Source: Aquabacterium sp.
Lineage (GTDB): Bacteria; Pseudomonadota; Gammaproteobacteria; Burkholderiales; Burkholderiaceae_C
Assembly (NCBI RefSeq): GCF_030652515.1
Contig: NZ_JAUSAR010000060.1
Location: 1 to 55,711, forward strand
Length of the DNA stretch: 55,711 nt
Direction of reading: 5' to 3'
Shown here piece after piece: positions 1-9,815 of this stretch. The notes under the pieces were generated by a model, which searched no databases, was not told the DNA's origin, and saw only the letters and a list, made by a program, of their open reading frames with translations. Every line of letters starts with the position of its first letter. Within the stretch, counting starts at the first letter, position 1. The translations under genes and the position numbers were made by a program.

Positions 1-687
1 ACCACGCCTTTCTACCCGCGCAGCCCCTACGCGGTGGCCAAGCTGTACGCTTACTGGATCACGGTGAACTACCGCGAGGCCTATGGCATGTACGCCTGCA
101 ATGGCGTGCTGTTCAACCACGAAAGCCCGGTGCGCGGCGAGACCTTCGTGACGCGCAAGATCACGCGGGCCATCAGCCGCATCGCGCTGGGCCTGCAAGA
201 GTGTCTGTTCCTGGGCAACATGAGCGCCCTGCGCGACTGGGGCCATGCCCGCGACTACGTCGAGATGCAGTGGCTGATGCTGCAGCAGGACGTGGCCGAA
301 GACTTCGTCATCGCCACCGGTGTGCAGTACAGCGTGCGCCAGTTCGTGGAGTTCTCAGCCAAGGAGCTGGGCATCACGCTGGCTTTCGAAGGCGATGCTG
401 AACAGGAGGTGGGCAAAGTGGTGGCCGTGGAGCCCGTCAATGGGCAACTGCTGGCCCAGTGCAAGGTGGGCGATGTGGTGGTGCGGGTTGATCCGCGCTA
501 TTACCGCCCCACCGAAGTCGAAACCTTGTTGGGTGATCCGACCAAGGCCAAGACCAAACTGGGATGGACGCCGGTCATCACCTTGCAGCAGCTGGTGGCC
601 GAAATGGTCCTGAGCGACTACACCGCCGCCAAGCGCGACAGTTTGGTCAAGCAGGCTGGCTACCAAGCCTATGACTATCACGAATGA
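1..687 (+). CDS. gmd: GDP-mannose 4,6-dehydratase, 5' end outside window
   Basis: Cytosolic SDR-family enzyme that converts GDP-mannose to GDP-4-keto-6-deoxymannose, the precursor of GDP-fucose, GDP-rhamnose and related sugars for surface polysaccharide. The frame is open from base 1 and starts inside the protein, at a segment that contains the catalytic Tyr-x3-Lys (PYAVAK). The following stretches [33 protein letters not shown] and [16 protein letters not shown] are family signatures of Gmd. About 230 residues are present, so roughly the N-terminal 140, including the Rossmann glycine motif, lie upstream. The stop overlaps the next gene's first possible start. The part shown is intact, and identification is secure. 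Confidence 0.95.
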   Translation, partial: TTPFYPRSPYAVAKLYAYWITVNYREAYGMYACNGVLFNHESPVRGETFVTRKITRAISRIALGLQECLFLGNMSALRDWGHARDYVEMQWLMLQQDVAEDFVIATGVQYSVRQFVEFSAKELGITLAFEGDAEQEVGKVVAVEPVNGQLLAQCKVGDVVVRVDPRYYRPTEVETLLGDPTKAKTKLGWTPVITLQQLVAEMVLSDYTAAKRDSLVKQAGYQAYDYHE

Positions 688-2018
688 TCGGCAGTCCGAA
701 GCATTCGGATGTCGGGGATCTCATGTCTGAAGGGGCTGATGAGCGCAAGTCACCATTTCATGGCGTGTCGTATTCGTTGATTGACCAAGGCTTGCTCAGC
801 ATCAGCAATTTTCTGATCGGCCTGGCATTCATCAAATTTGCGACCAAGCATGACTATTACGCTTATAGCCAACTGATTGGCTATGTGGCTTTGACCTTGG
901 CCATTCAAGCCGCACTGGTCACCACGACGTCCCTGACACTGCTGCCTCAAAAGCGAGGGCTTGAGCGCTTGAGAGCCACCAACGTTTTTTTTGGCTTGCA
1001 GCTCTCTTCGAGTGTGGTGTTGGCGATCTTTGGCGGATTTTTTCTGTGGACGCTGCCTGCATCGATCTCCATGGATGAGATAGGGTGGCCCATGGTTTTG
1101 GCCATGGCGCTGATGGTGCTGTCGAGCTGGTTGAGGGAGTTTTTGCGCAACGTGCAGTTCATCAATGGGCGGGCGGATCTTTGCCTGCAGCAGGACATGG
1201 CGTATGTGCTGACGGTGGCGCTTGGCGTGGTCTGGCTGGTCTATGCCAATCGCGTTCGGGCCGATGAGGTGCTGCTGGTGATTGGCGCCGCTGGCGTGAT
1301 CAGTGCCATTCCCTGGTTGCGGAAGGCATCGACGGTACCCGTGTTTTCTGTAGGGCCTTGGTCTGAGCTTTGGCGCGAGATCTGGCCTTTAGCGCGCTGG
1401 TCCTTGCCTGCAGGTCTGGTGGCTTGGGCTTCAGGGAATGGCTATCTCTTGATTGGTGCCCATTTCCTTGGGCCTGAATCCACGGCGGAAATCGTGGCCG
1501 CCAAGCTGTTCACTGCACCCTTGGGCATGGTATTTTTATCATGGAGTAATGTATTTCGACCGAAAGTCAGCCATTGGATATCGATGAGCGCGATTCGTGA
1601 AGTGGCGAGATTGACTCGATTCTCCATGATGGGTGTGGCGGCGGTGGTCGGAGTTTATTTGCTCGCCTTGGTGGTGGCTTATCCAGTATTGGAATCTGGT
1701 ATTTTGGGTGAGAAATACCTTGGTTTGCATTTTGACATTGCCTGGTGGGGTTTGTTTTTCATGGCCAGTGGATTTTCATCAATCTGTAATGGTGTGTTGT
1801 TGGCAGGTGGCCATTTCAGGAGATCATTTTATGCTGCATTGATCAGCGCTCTTTTCAGCATTCCTGTGATGTGCCTCACCAGTCTGATATTGGGTAAAAA
1901 CGGCTTGATGCTGGGGGTTGTATTGGGCGAAGCAACTTATGCAGCAGTGCTGTATGTGGGCATGCGGCGAATGTTGCGCGGGGTGGTTCATCCCAATCAA
2001 TCGGGGGTGGTGGCATGA
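684..2018 (+). CDS. Wzx-like polysaccharide flippase
   Basis: A 444-residue, strongly hydrophobic protein with about 12 predicted membrane spans, matching in size and layout the MOP-superfamily flippases that move undecaprenyl-linked repeat units across the inner membrane. Identification rests on topology and position (between gmd and a Wzy-like gene), since Wzx proteins conserve little sequence. The first ATG overlaps the gmd stop (ATGA). An in-frame ATG at 723 is preceded by GGGGA at a good spacing and may be the true start, giving 431 residues. The gene is visibly richer in A+T than the core genes to its right, as is common in exchanged polysaccharide loci. Confidence 0.75.
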   Translation: MIGSPKHSDVGDLMSEGADERKSPFHGVSYSLIDQGLLSISNFLIGLAFIKFATKHDYYAYSQLIGYVALTLAIQAALVTTTSLTLLPQKRGLERLRATNVFFGLQLSSSVVLAIFGGFFLWTLPASISMDEIGWPMVLAMALMVLSSWLREFLRNVQFINGRADLCLQQDMAYVLTVALGVVWLVYANRVRADEVLLVIGAAGVISAIPWLRKASTVPVFSVGPWSELWREIWPLARWSLPAGLVAWASGNGYLLIGAHFLGPESTAEIVAAKLFTAPLGMVFLSWSNVFRPKVSHWISMSAIREVARLTRFSMMGVAAVVGVYLLALVVAYPVLESGILGEKYLGLHFDIAWWGLFFMASGFSSICNGVLLAGGHFRRSFYAALISALFSIPVMCLTSLILGKNGLMLGVVLGEATYAAVLYVGMRRMLRGVVHPNQSGVVA

Positions 2019-3253
2019 ATGGTATTTCGCCAAAAATGGTATTTCCAAAGTTTTACGCCGTCCCGATCTTCCTGGCCATTTGCTTGAAATCAGGTGCAGA
2101 CGCCTTTTTTGAGGTGAATTCTGTCAAGTATCTGTATTTCTTTTTGCTGCTTTTCGGCGTTTTCTTCATGAGAACTGGGCGAGGGTTCAGCGGCGAAAAA
2201 TCAAAAGTTTCGAGCGACCTTCAGTCGATGCTGTGGGTTTTTGTGATCGTCTATTTTTCTTTTCTCACGCTGTTGATGATTTTTCAGAACGGCTCTCCGC
2301 AGCTGATTTTTAAAATCGTGAGCCCGTTCATATTTTTTGGCTTGCTCGTTGCCGCTGCCGATGAGAGTTTGCCTTTGGCCATCGCCATTGGCGCCGCCTT
2401 GAACATTGTCGCGAATGCCGCGCTCATGCCGTTTGACTACGGCTGGGTTTATTGGGGGTCGGTGCACACCTTCAAGGGGTTTTACATGTTCAAGACTGAT
2501 TTGTCATTCAGTCTGTCCACCTCACTATTGGTGTTTGCAGCCTGGAACCGGTACAAATTGAACCCGATCTACATCGTTTTGACGTTGTTGGTGGTGGTTC
2601 AGGTGGTCTTGGCGAACTCGCGGCTGAACTATCTGACATTGGCCATTGTGCTGGTGTTCGTGGCCTTGAAGAATGGCGCCAAGCCCAGCACCCTTCTGAT
2701 GTACGGCGGGTTCATGGCGATATTGGGTGGGCTGGCTTTTTTCCTCTACGACAGCAGCCGAATCCTTACTTTTGATACCAGCAACATGGGTTCGTTCTCG
2801 CAAGGGCGAGATCGTGTGATCGGCCTGTTGCTCAAGTATGGTCTGGCAAATTACGGGCCCGGCGAGTTGCTGTTTGGTCGTGGTTTGTATGCGGACATAT
2901 TGATATTCATGGAGAATATCAGCGATGGGACGCCGCATGGTGCGCACAACGAATACCTGTACCTGCTGATCACGCAGGGTCTGACCGGGACGGCGTTGAA
3001 CATCATCGGGTGGGTGCTGGTCTACAGAATCTCACGTTCGGCAGGGCCAAGGCAATGGGCATCTGGTCTGACCTTCACAGCCTTTTTGCTTTATTTGACT
3101 CAAGGTTTGACCGCGACCGTCTCGCCCTACGCGCTTAAAACCTGGCCAATTGCGACCATTTTGTTGTTGATATTTGCTTCTCAAGATACCAAGGGTGAGG
3201 TCGCCTCGGGGAAAAGCCGAAAAAATGGCTTCAATGGCGCGCCGGTGAACTAG
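2015..3253 (+). CDS. O-antigen polymerase/ligase family membrane protein (Wzy/WaaL-like)
   Basis: A 412-residue polytopic inner-membrane protein with about 10-12 hydrophobic segments. It has a large periplasmic loop whose end carries HGAHNEYLYLLITQGLTG, the His-Asn-containing signature near the end of the Wzy_C loop in O-antigen ligases and exopolysaccharide polymerases. It would join lipid-linked repeat units delivered by the preceding flippase. The start overlaps the upstream stop (ATGA), which suggests translational coupling. Ligase and polymerase cannot be told apart from sequence. Membership of a Wzx/Wzy-type cluster favours polymerase. Confidence 0.75.
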   Translation: MNGISPKMVFPKFYAVPIFLAICLKSGADAFFEVNSVKYLYFFLLLFGVFFMRTGRGFSGEKSKVSSDLQSMLWVFVIVYFSFLTLLMIFQNGSPQLIFKIVSPFIFFGLLVAAADESLPLAIAIGAALNIVANAALMPFDYGWVYWGSVHTFKGFYMFKTDLSFSLSTSLLVFAAWNRYKLNPIYIVLTLLVVVQVVLANSRLNYLTLAIVLVFVALKNGAKPSTLLMYGGFMAILGGLAFFLYDSSRILTFDTSNMGSFSQGRDRVIGLLLKYGLANYGPGELLFGRGLYADILIFMENISDGTPHGAHNEYLYLLITQGLTGTALNIIGWVLVYRISRSAGPRQWASGLTFTAFLLYLTQGLTATVSPYALKTWPIATILLLIFASQDTKGEVASGKSRKNGFNGAPVN

Positions 3254-3254
3254 C

Positions 3255-4382
3255 ATGGGGATGAAGAAAATACGATGTGTCGTTGTGACCAATGTGCCTG
3301 CGCCCTACAGAGTGCCGGTGTGGGATCACTTGGCGGATTTCAGTGAAATTGAATTGCATGTGATTTATTGCGCTCCGGCGTACATTGACCCAACCCAGGA
3401 TGGTCATTCCCAAAAATATGGGGTGCATTTTCTGACGGGCAAGTACACGAGCTACGAAGCCAGATTCATGCACATGGATTTTTCAGTGGTCAAGCTGTTG
3501 TCCCAACTGAAACCCGATGTGGTCGTGACCACAGGCTTCATCCCGACCTATTTGTATGCTTTCGCGTGGGCCATTTTGCGGGGCGTTCCGCATGTGGCGA
3601 TGACAGATGGCACGGCTGAGTCTGAGCGAGGCCTGACATTTGTTCACCGCTTGGTCAGAAAAATGGTGTTCTCGCTGAGCAAGTCATTCGTGGGGGCCTG
3701 CTGGGGATCTCGAGATCTTTTTCTTGCGTACGGTGTGCCTCGAGACAAGATCCACTTGTCTCCCTTGTGCGATGACAATGCCTTGTTTGGCAGTGGTGTG
3801 GCCGCCAATCGCTACGATTTCATATTTTGCGGCCAGTTCGTGGATCGAAAGAATCCATTGTTTGCCATCCGGGTGGCGGACGGTGTGGCGAAGCGCCTGG
3901 GTCGAACCGTTTCAATTCGCTTCCTGGGCAAGGGCCCCATGGAGGAGGAGATTCGCCAGGAAGCTTTGCTGACGCAGGGCAGGGTGGACCTGTCGTTCGC
4001 AGGTTATCTGTTGCAAAAGGACATGCCCGCAGAATATGCCGCATCCCGTGTATTCCTGTTCCCGACCCGGCTGGATTGCTGGGGTGTGGTGATCAATGAA
4101 GCTTGCGCCGCTGGCGTTCCCTGCGTGGTCTCACCGCATACCGGGGTGGCCAACGAGCTGGTGGTCGATGGTGAAAATGGGCATGTCTGTGCGTTTGACA
4201 TCGGGCTTTGGGTGGACCGATGCACCCAGCTTTTGACCGACGATGAGTTGTGGCAGCGGTTTTCAGCCTCGGCCAAGGAGAAGGTCAAGGCCTACACCTT
4301 CGAGGTGGCCGCCAGGGGGGTCATGGACGCGGCTGTTCAGGCCACGTCAACACGCCTTGAACTGGGCGCGGGCCAGGTGTGA
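3255..4382 (+). CDS. GT4-family glycosyltransferase
   Basis: A 375-residue GT-B fold glycosyltransferase. The N-terminal half begins KIRCVVVTNVPAPYRVPVW, a common opening of family 4 enzymes that act on lipid-linked saccharides. The C-terminal half has FCGQFVDRKNPLFAI at the nucleotide-sugar domain start and the donor-binding region DCWGVVINEACAAGVPCVVS, which corresponds to the E-x7-E region. It should add one sugar to the polysaccharide repeat unit at the cytoplasmic face of the membrane. Donor and acceptor are not readable. It starts 1 base after the previous stop; a second ATG two codons in is also possible. The following gene overlaps its stop by 4 bases. Confidence 0.85.
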   Translation: MGMKKIRCVVVTNVPAPYRVPVWDHLADFSEIELHVIYCAPAYIDPTQDGHSQKYGVHFLTGKYTSYEARFMHMDFSVVKLLSQLKPDVVVTTGFIPTYLYAFAWAILRGVPHVAMTDGTAESERGLTFVHRLVRKMVFSLSKSFVGACWGSRDLFLAYGVPRDKIHLSPLCDDNALFGSGVAANRYDFIFCGQFVDRKNPLFAIRVADGVAKRLGRTVSIRFLGKGPMEEEIRQEALLTQGRVDLSFAGYLLQKDMPAEYAASRVFLFPTRLDCWGVVINEACAAGVPCVVSPHTGVANELVVDGENGHVCAFDIGLWVDRCTQLLTDDELWQRFSASAKEKVKAYTFEVAARGVMDAAVQATSTRLELGAGQV

Positions 4383-6259
4383 TGTCTTTTGCCAAGTCAT
4401 GTCATGGCTGGTTCTGGGGGCTGATGTTTTGGGGCCTGAGTGCCTCGGCCGCCACTGAGCCAAATCTGCTGCGTGATGGCGGATTTGAGGGCCCTGCCGT
4501 GGCGGCCGCCGCTTGTCCGGGGGTGAGGGGGCAATTGACGGGAGGGTGGTCGGACAACTCGTGCTGGAATCCGTCCTCCAAGGTCAGCTACGAACTGGAT
4601 GAGCAGCAGGCCAAGGGCGGGCGCAGCCTCAAGGTGGCGCTGTCCCAGGGGCTTTTTCAACTGACGCAGCCGGTCAGCTTGCAGGCAGATTGGCGCTATG
4701 AACTGGGTGTATGGCTGCGCTCCGAGACGCCGATGATGGTCAAGCTGGCCTTGCGCAAAAGCGACCCACCTTACCTGGAATATGGCGCTCGGTATTGGCG
4801 GACCACGCCGCAATGGACCTTCCTGTCGGTGTCGGCTTTTTCGCATGGGCTCAGTGAAGTCGAGGCGCGTCAGGCCCTTTTCATGCTGTCCAGCGCCACA
4901 CCCGGCACTGTTTGGCTCGACAGTGCTTCTCTGGCAGGTGGGCGCAGTGCGTTGGTCTTGCCTGCTGCCGCGGTGCCAGCGCAGTACTTTGGCGCGCATG
5001 CCATGCACCGCCACAATTCGAAAGCGGCCTTGGAGGATGGGCGGGTGGGCTCCCTGCGCATTTGGGACAGCGAGCGTTCGCAATGGCGCAGCATCCAGGC
5101 AAGCAGGCCCAAAGGTGGCAAACGCAAATACGACTGGGATGTGCTGGACGAACGGGTGGAGGTTGTCCAGAAACACCATGCCGACATGCTGATGGTGCTG
5201 GGTGGCTACGCGCCATCATGGGCGAGCATGGACGAAAGTGACCCCGACGATCGGGTTCGCAGTGAGCTGGACTGCCACCGGTGCGATGAAACCCCCAAAC
5301 GTAGCAGTGATTGGAAAAACTGGGTGAACGATCTCGTGTCGCGCTACAAGGGGAGCCCCATCAAGCATTGGGAGATCTGGAACGAGCCCTATTTCAGTCC
5401 GAAGGATGAATGGTGCCCAGATCCACAGGCCTGTCAGTCAGCCATGGCCTCCATGTACCGAGGCACGCCCGAGCAATTGCTGGCGCTGCAAAATGACGCT
5501 GCCGCCATCGTCAAGCGCATTGATCCTGCCATGCAGATCGTGTCGGCAGGTGTCAGTCTTTATCACCGCGATTACCTGGACTACTTCCTTCAGATTGGGG
5601 GGGGCAAGACGGCCGATGTCATTGGCTATCACTTGTACGTCGATGGCCCCCCCGAGTTGCTGATGTCTCACATCTTGGCGATTCGAGGTTTGATGCGTGA
5701 CCATGACGTGAGTGACAAGCCGTTGTGGAATACAGAAGGTGGTGTCTACCAATTGAGCACGGAGCAGGATCCCGCCTGGCGTGATGCCAAAGCCACGGGG
5801 CAGGAGTTGCCCCGCGTCAATGAACTTGGGCCCGCCTATTTGGCGCGCAGCCTGGTGGTAGGGTGGGCATCTGGGCTGGGGCGCTGGTACCACTATTCGT
5901 GGGATGGGAGCCATGGTTGGCCCAGTTCCACATCGGTGATCGCGCGGGGGACCAACCTCGTGATTGACGTGACCGATGCTGGCGTGGCGTACAAACAGGT
6001 GGTGACCTGGATGTCTGGCAAACGCATGTTGGCATTGGAGTCAGGGCAAAACGGTGGCTTGTGGCAAGCCACTTTGCAAGATGCCTCAGGCAAACTGTCG
6101 CACGTGGTCTGGCACCCGGGACGCACCATGTCCAACCCTTGGCCCGTCAAGAAACGTGCAGAGTGGCGCAGCCTGTGCGATCTGGCGGGCAAATGCCGCA
6201 GCCTGGCGGCCGACGCCACGGTCTCGGTTGATTTCAGGCCCGTGTACCTTGCGCCTTGA
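4379..6259 (+). CDS. Exported GH39-like glycoside hydrolase with N-terminal lectin-like domain
   Basis: A 626-residue protein with a signal peptide (hydrophobic stretch, likely cleavage after SASA). Residues ~25-190 look like a beta-sandwich carbohydrate-binding module: an opening 'LLRDGGFEG' motif and paired cysteines. Residues ~200-560 form a TIM-barrel glycosidase. HWEIWNEPYF puts the acid/base Glu at 336 and LWNTEGGVY the nucleophile Glu at 453, the spacing of clan A retaining enzymes (GH39/GH5-like). It is the last gene of the polysaccharide operon, overlapping the glycosyltransferase stop, so a periplasmic or outer role in trimming or releasing the polymer is likely. The family is assigned from motifs only. 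Confidence 0.78.
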   Translation: MMSFAKSCHGWFWGLMFWGLSASAATEPNLLRDGGFEGPAVAAAACPGVRGQLTGGWSDNSCWNPSSKVSYELDEQQAKGGRSLKVALSQGLFQLTQPVSLQADWRYELGVWLRSETPMMVKLALRKSDPPYLEYGARYWRTTPQWTFLSVSAFSHGLSEVEARQALFMLSSATPGTVWLDSASLAGGRSALVLPAAAVPAQYFGAHAMHRHNSKAALEDGRVGSLRIWDSERSQWRSIQASRPKGGKRKYDWDVLDERVEVVQKHHADMLMVLGGYAPSWASMDESDPDDRVRSELDCHRCDETPKRSSDWKNWVNDLVSRYKGSPIKHWEIWNEPYFSPKDEWCPDPQACQSAMASMYRGTPEQLLALQNDAAAIVKRIDPAMQIVSAGVSLYHRDYLDYFLQIGGGKTADVIGYHLYVDGPPELLMSHILAIRGLMRDHDVSDKPLWNTEGGVYQLSTEQDPAWRDAKATGQELPRVNELGPAYLARSLVVGWASGLGRWYHYSWDGSHGWPSSTSVIARGTNLVIDVTDAGVAYKQVVTWMSGKRMLALESGQNGGLWQATLQDASGKLSHVVWHPGRTMSNPWPVKKRAEWRSLCDLAGKCRSLAADATVSVDFRPVYLAP

Positions 6260-6277
6260 GCGCAAGGGGTGCGGGCC
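6237..6277. terminator. Bidirectional hairpin between convergent genes
   Basis: Inner arms CCTTGCGC (6247-6254) and GCGCAAGG (6260-6267) flank a 5-base loop. Outer arms GGCCCG (6237-6242) and CGGGCC (6272-6277) are separated from them by short internal loops. The hairpin spans the stop of the glycosidase gene and the gap to the convergent epsG-like gene. There is no T-run on either side, so it may act with Rho or as an mRNA end stabiliser rather than as a classical intrinsic terminator. Confidence 0.5.
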
Positions 6278-6292
6278 CATCAACTGGTCCGT

Positions 6293-7213
6293 TCAATACT
6301 CGTTGACGATGGCGCCAACGATCTTGGCCGAACTCATCTTGACGGTGCGGACCAATTCCTGAAGTGCGGGAACACGGCTTTGGTTTTGGCGCGCCACCAC
6401 GAGGGCCGCGCCACACTTGGCGGCGATCACCGGGCCATCGGTGCCCAGGCTCATGGCCGGGGTGTCCACGATGATGCGGTCAAATTTGGTCTTGAGCTCG
6501 CGCAACAGCAGGCCCAGGGCGGGGCGCTCCAGCAGCTCCAGCGGGTTGGGCGGCGTGGGGCCCACAGGCAGCACAAACAGGTTGGGCAGCTCTTTGACCG
6601 ACTGGATGACCTTGGAGGCCGCGCGGCCCGACAGGATGGAAGACAGGCCCCCACTGCGGCTGGGCAGGTTGAACAACTCGTGGATGCGCGGATTGCGCAT
6701 GTCTGCGTCGATCAGCAGTGTGCGGCCTGGCAACTGAGAGAAAGCGACCGCCAGGTTGGCGGCGAAATAAGTTTTGCCGTCACCACTGTCCGGGCTGAGG
6801 ATGGCCAGCGCGGGGCGAGGGCCTTCGTCGCTGTAGATCTTCATGATCAGGTGGCTGCGGATGGTGCGGAAGGCCTCGGCCTGAACGGTGAAGGGGCTGG
6901 CACCCACGACCAGTTCCGGGTTCAGGCTGTTTTTGCCTTCTGAAGCGTAAGGGTAGTGGAACTGTTGCGCCAGTGCCCACAGCACATCGTCGGCATTGGC
7001 CAGGCCCAGGGCCACCGCAGCCTCCCCGAAGCGGACACCATTGTCTTTTTGATAGACCAGGATCTGTTCGATCTGTTCGGTGGACAGCTTGTTGGCTTCG
7101 CTGATGATCTCGCCAATGGAGCGTTCACTGGAGAGTTGCTGCGTTTCCTGGAAGTCAGACGAAGCGTTGTCCTGCACGGAGCTGAAGCGTGATGCGTGGA
7201 AATTCGTGTTCAT
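6293..7213 (-). CDS. epsG: EpsG-type chain-length-determinant ATPase / BY-kinase-like
   Basis: A 306-residue cytoplasmic P-loop ATPase of the CpsD/EpsG family that pairs with the membrane co-polymerase encoded just upstream. Residues ~30-90 form a small helical domain like the N-terminal part of type II secretion/MshE ATPases, which is typical of the EpsG subfamily. Walker A is SPDSGDGKT (140-148), Walker A' LLIDADMRNP, and Walker B is in FDRIIVDTP. Classical bacterial tyrosine kinases end in a Tyr cluster; here only one Tyr (the last residue) is present, so autophosphorylation may be reduced or replaced. It lies 6 bases after epsF, in one operon. Confidence 0.85.
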   Translation of the reverse strand: MNTNFHASRFSSVQDNASSDFQETQQLSSERSIGEIISEANKLSTEQIEQILVYQKDNGVRFGEAAVALGLANADDVLWALAQQFHYPYASEGKNSLNPELVVGASPFTVQAEAFRTIRSHLIMKIYSDEGPRPALAILSPDSGDGKTYFAANLAVAFSQLPGRTLLIDADMRNPRIHELFNLPSRSGGLSSILSGRAASKVIQSVKELPNLFVLPVGPTPPNPLELLERPALGLLLRELKTKFDRIIVDTPAMSLGTDGPVIAAKCGAALVVARQNQSRVPALQELVRTVKMSSAKIVGAIVNEY

Positions 7214-7219
7214 GGTCGT

Positions 7220-8671
7220 TCAGCCTTGAGCAGGTTCAATGTTGCTGGTGCTCAACGAGGGCGGTTGGGCTGCTCCTGGCGGTTTGCGGTTGAAGCCGAG
7301 GGCCATCTTGTTCTTGGCTTGCGAAGACGGTGATGGCAGCACGCCGACCACGGTCAACTCCAGGGCCTGGGCGATGTCGAGGGCGCCGCGCACACGGCGG
7401 TCGAACAACTCCACCGTCATGGCGGTCATCAAGGCCAGCAAAGTGCCAAGCACGATGGCGACCAAGACGTTCAGCAAAATCCGGGGCGAGGTGGCCGAGG
7501 TGGGTTCGGTGGCGGTGCTGAGCAGGTAGATGCCCGATTGGCTGGCACTGCTTTCCAGGCTGGTCTGGCTCAGGCGGGCCTGGATGGAGTCGTAGATGCG
7601 TTGCGCGCTCTCGACTTCACGTTCCAGCACCTGGAGTTCGTAGCGGGCATCCTTGAGCTTGAGCACGCGTTGGCGTTGATCTTCAAAAGCGGTGACTGCC
7701 TGGGCTTCACGCGCGGTGGCAATGGTGCTGTTGATGCGGGTGCTGCCCGTCACGCGTTCGGTTTCGGCGCGCAGGCGGTTGCGCAAGGTGCCGATGTTGG
7801 CGCGCACTTCCTGGACGCCAGGGTGGGCATCACCATACCGTTCCAGCAACTCCTGCAGGCGGCCTTCCAGGCGCACCAAGTCTGATTTCATGGTTGAAAT
7901 CACGGTGTTGTTGAGCACGTCCTGCATCTGATCAGGGTTGCTGTTGGCTTGGGCGCTGCGGTTGCCGGTTTCGGCCTTCAAAGCGCGCAGGCCGGTGACT
8001 TGGGCGGCCAGGTCGGTCAGGCGAGCGGTTTCAACGTCCAGGCGCTCTTCGGTGGCCACAATGCCTTTTTCTCGTTGGGCTGTGGCCAATCGGGATTGGG
8101 CCTTTTCCAGCTTTTCGCGCGCCAGTCGGGCGCGTTCTTCGAAGAAGTCGGCATATTGGCGGGCGGGATCCACGCGGATCTGCACGGTGGAATCGATGTA
8201 AGCCTTGGCGAAGGAGTTGGCCAGCGCGGCGGAGAAACCCGGCTCGGCACCTTCGTAGATGATTTCGATGACGTTGGATTCGCGCGAGGGCTTGACTTCC
8301 AGGCCGCGAGCAATGACGGTGGCCAGCCAAGCGGTGTAATCACCCTTGCTGTCGGTCTCGTCTTCCCAACGCTTGCGCATCACGGGGTTGTCGGTGAGCT
8401 TGAGGGTGCGCACGACACGTTGCGAGACGCTGGGGCTCTTGATGATGTCAACCTGGGTGGCCAGGTAACTGTTGGCCATCATCATGGTGCCGCCAGCGGC
8501 GAGCGCCGAGACGGGATCGGGCCGGACATCGGCCATCACGGTGGCGCTGGCGGTGTAGGTTTTGGGTAAAACCAGGCTGATGACCAGGGTTGCGATGACT
8601 GAAAACGCTAAAACCGCCAATGCCAAAATCCAGCGGGCTCGGATAATTCTTAAAAACTGATTGAACGTCAT
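7220..8671 (-). CDS. epsF: EpsF-type chain-length determinant (Wzz/PCP family)
   Basis: A 483-residue inner-membrane polysaccharide co-polymerase. An N-terminal membrane segment follows MTFNQFLRIIRARW, a long periplasmic region is rich in heptad-like coiled coil (residues ~150-400), and a second membrane segment near the C-terminus (LLNVLVAIVLGTLLALM) returns the end to the cytoplasm to meet EpsG. The ATG at 8671 was chosen because AGGAG precedes it by a good spacing and the family begins with this motif; an upstream ATG at 8731 would add 20 residues unlike the family. It controls polymer length in a Wzx/Wzy pathway. Its neighbours are epsD upstream, behind a terminator, and epsG downstream. 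Confidence 0.88.
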   Translation of the reverse strand: MTFNQFLRIIRARWILALAVLAFSVIATLVISLVLPKTYTASATVMADVRPDPVSALAAGGTMMMANSYLATQVDIIKSPSVSQRVVRTLKLTDNPVMRKRWEDETDSKGDYTAWLATVIARGLEVKPSRESNVIEIIYEGAEPGFSAALANSFAKAYIDSTVQIRVDPARQYADFFEERARLAREKLEKAQSRLATAQREKGIVATEERLDVETARLTDLAAQVTGLRALKAETGNRSAQANSNPDQMQDVLNNTVISTMKSDLVRLEGRLQELLERYGDAHPGVQEVRANIGTLRNRLRAETERVTGSTRINSTIATAREAQAVTAFEDQRQRVLKLKDARYELQVLEREVESAQRIYDSIQARLSQTSLESSASQSGIYLLSTATEPTSATSPRILLNVLVAIVLGTLLALMTAMTVELFDRRVRGALDIAQALELTVVGVLPSPSSQAKNKMALGFNRKPPGAAQPPSLSTSNIEPAQG

Positions 8672-8729
8672 GCAGCGTACTCCTGGGCCATCACCGGATT
8701 GTATTGAGTGATGGCTGCGCCCTGCTGTC

Positions 8730-8764
8730 AAAAAAGACGGGGAAAACCATTTGGCTTTCCCCGT
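8730..8764 (-). terminator. Rho-independent terminator between epsD and epsF
   Basis: On the minus strand, 9-base perfect arms (8764-8756 and 8745-8737, sequence ACGGGGAAA and its complement) enclose a 10-base loop, followed after one C by six T. The hairpin sits 45 bases after the epsD stop and 59 bases before the epsF start, so it would separate or attenuate expression of epsF and epsG relative to epsD. Confidence 0.8.
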
Positions 8765-8810
8765 AGCTTGCAGCCAGATGCAAATTCCTTGGCTTTTTCG
8801 GCGAGAAAAA

Positions 8811-9815
8811 TTATTTCAGACCGGAAAGCCCCTTGTTGAGCGCTGCGGCGTCCATGCCTCCGGCCGATGAGGCCGTGCTGGCGGCGGCCGTGGGAGCCGG
8901 TGCCGATGCGGCGGCTGCACCAGAAGCGGCGCCAGCAGGTTTCTCAGCGAATTTGCCCAGATATTCAATCTTGGCGGTGGCGCGCAGGTTTTTGGTCTCT
9001 TTTTGAATGAATTCCTGCTTGCGCTGTTCGGTCAGGAAACGTTCGATCATGGGTTTGGCCTGGTCCAGACTGATGGGCTGGGGTTTGCTGGCCGCGACGA
9101 GCACGACTTTCAGCCCGCCATTCATGCCCTGGTACATGCCTTTGCCATCCACCAATTTGGCGAATGAATCCACCAGGTTCAGCGGCAGGGCTTCGGCTGG
9201 CTGGGTGACCTGGTTCACGGCAAACTTCAAACCGCTGTTCTTGAGGACTTCGACAAAGGCTTGTGAGCTGTCGGTGACTTGCAGTTTGGGCGTGATGTCC
9301 TTGATTTGCTCGGTATCGCCCTGGATGGTGAAGTCTTGCAGCATGTAGATGCGGCGTTGCGCGAACAGGGCAGGGTGCTCGTCAAAGTACTTCTTGACGT
9401 CTTCGGCCGAAGGGGTGCCCACGGTGGCTGCGGCCGTTTTTTCAAGGTAGGCGCGTGCCAGCAGGTTGCGGCGGGTGGCGTCCAGCATCTGGATGATCTG
9501 GGGGTCGCGGTCCATCTTCAGCTCGGTGGCCTTTTGCAGGGCCAGTTCCTGGTCGATCAGGCTTTCCAGGATCTGGCGGCTGGCGGGCTCGGCTTGCTCG
9601 GGCTTGAGGCCCTGCTGTCGCTCCAGCACCATGTTGATCTGGTGAACGGTGACTTCTTCGCCATTGATGCGGGCGGCGCTTTGTGTGGCCTTGGCACCTT
9701 CTTTGCCGTCTTTGCCGCAACCAGCGACCAGGAGGGCAGTTGCCACCACGATGGGGACCAGGGCTGCACGTTGCAGGGCGCGATGACGAGCGAAGGTAGG
9801 CTGGTTGGTGTGCAT
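8811..9815 (-). CDS. epsD: EpsD family peptidyl-prolyl isomerase lipoprotein
   Basis: A 334-residue periplasmic lipoprotein. The N-terminus has a hydrophobic stretch ending in LLVAGC (lipobox, Cys33). A SurA/PpiD-like helical N-domain follows (INGEEVTVHQINMVLERQQG onward), and then a parvulin-like rotamase region around residues 140-260. The last ~50 residues are an Ala/Pro-rich low-complexity tail. EpsD proteins accompany exopolysaccharide export clusters and are thought to help fold periplasmic or outer-membrane export parts. In related clusters an EpsE-type export protein often sits next to epsD; none is present between epsD and epsF here. Confidence 0.82.
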   Translation of the reverse strand: MHTNQPTFARHRALQRAALVPIVVATALLVAGCGKDGKEGAKATQSAARINGEEVTVHQINMVLERQQGLKPEQAEPASRQILESLIDQELALQKATELKMDRDPQIIQMLDATRRNLLARAYLEKTAAATVGTPSAEDVKKYFDEHPALFAQRRIYMLQDFTIQGDTEQIKDITPKLQVTDSSQAFVEVLKNSGLKFAVNQVTQPAEALPLNLVDSFAKLVDGKGMYQGMNGGLKVVLVAASKPQPISLDQAKPMIERFLTEQRKQEFIQKETKNLRATAKIEYLGKFAEKPAGAASGAAAASAPAPTAAASTASSAGGMDAAALNKGLSGLK

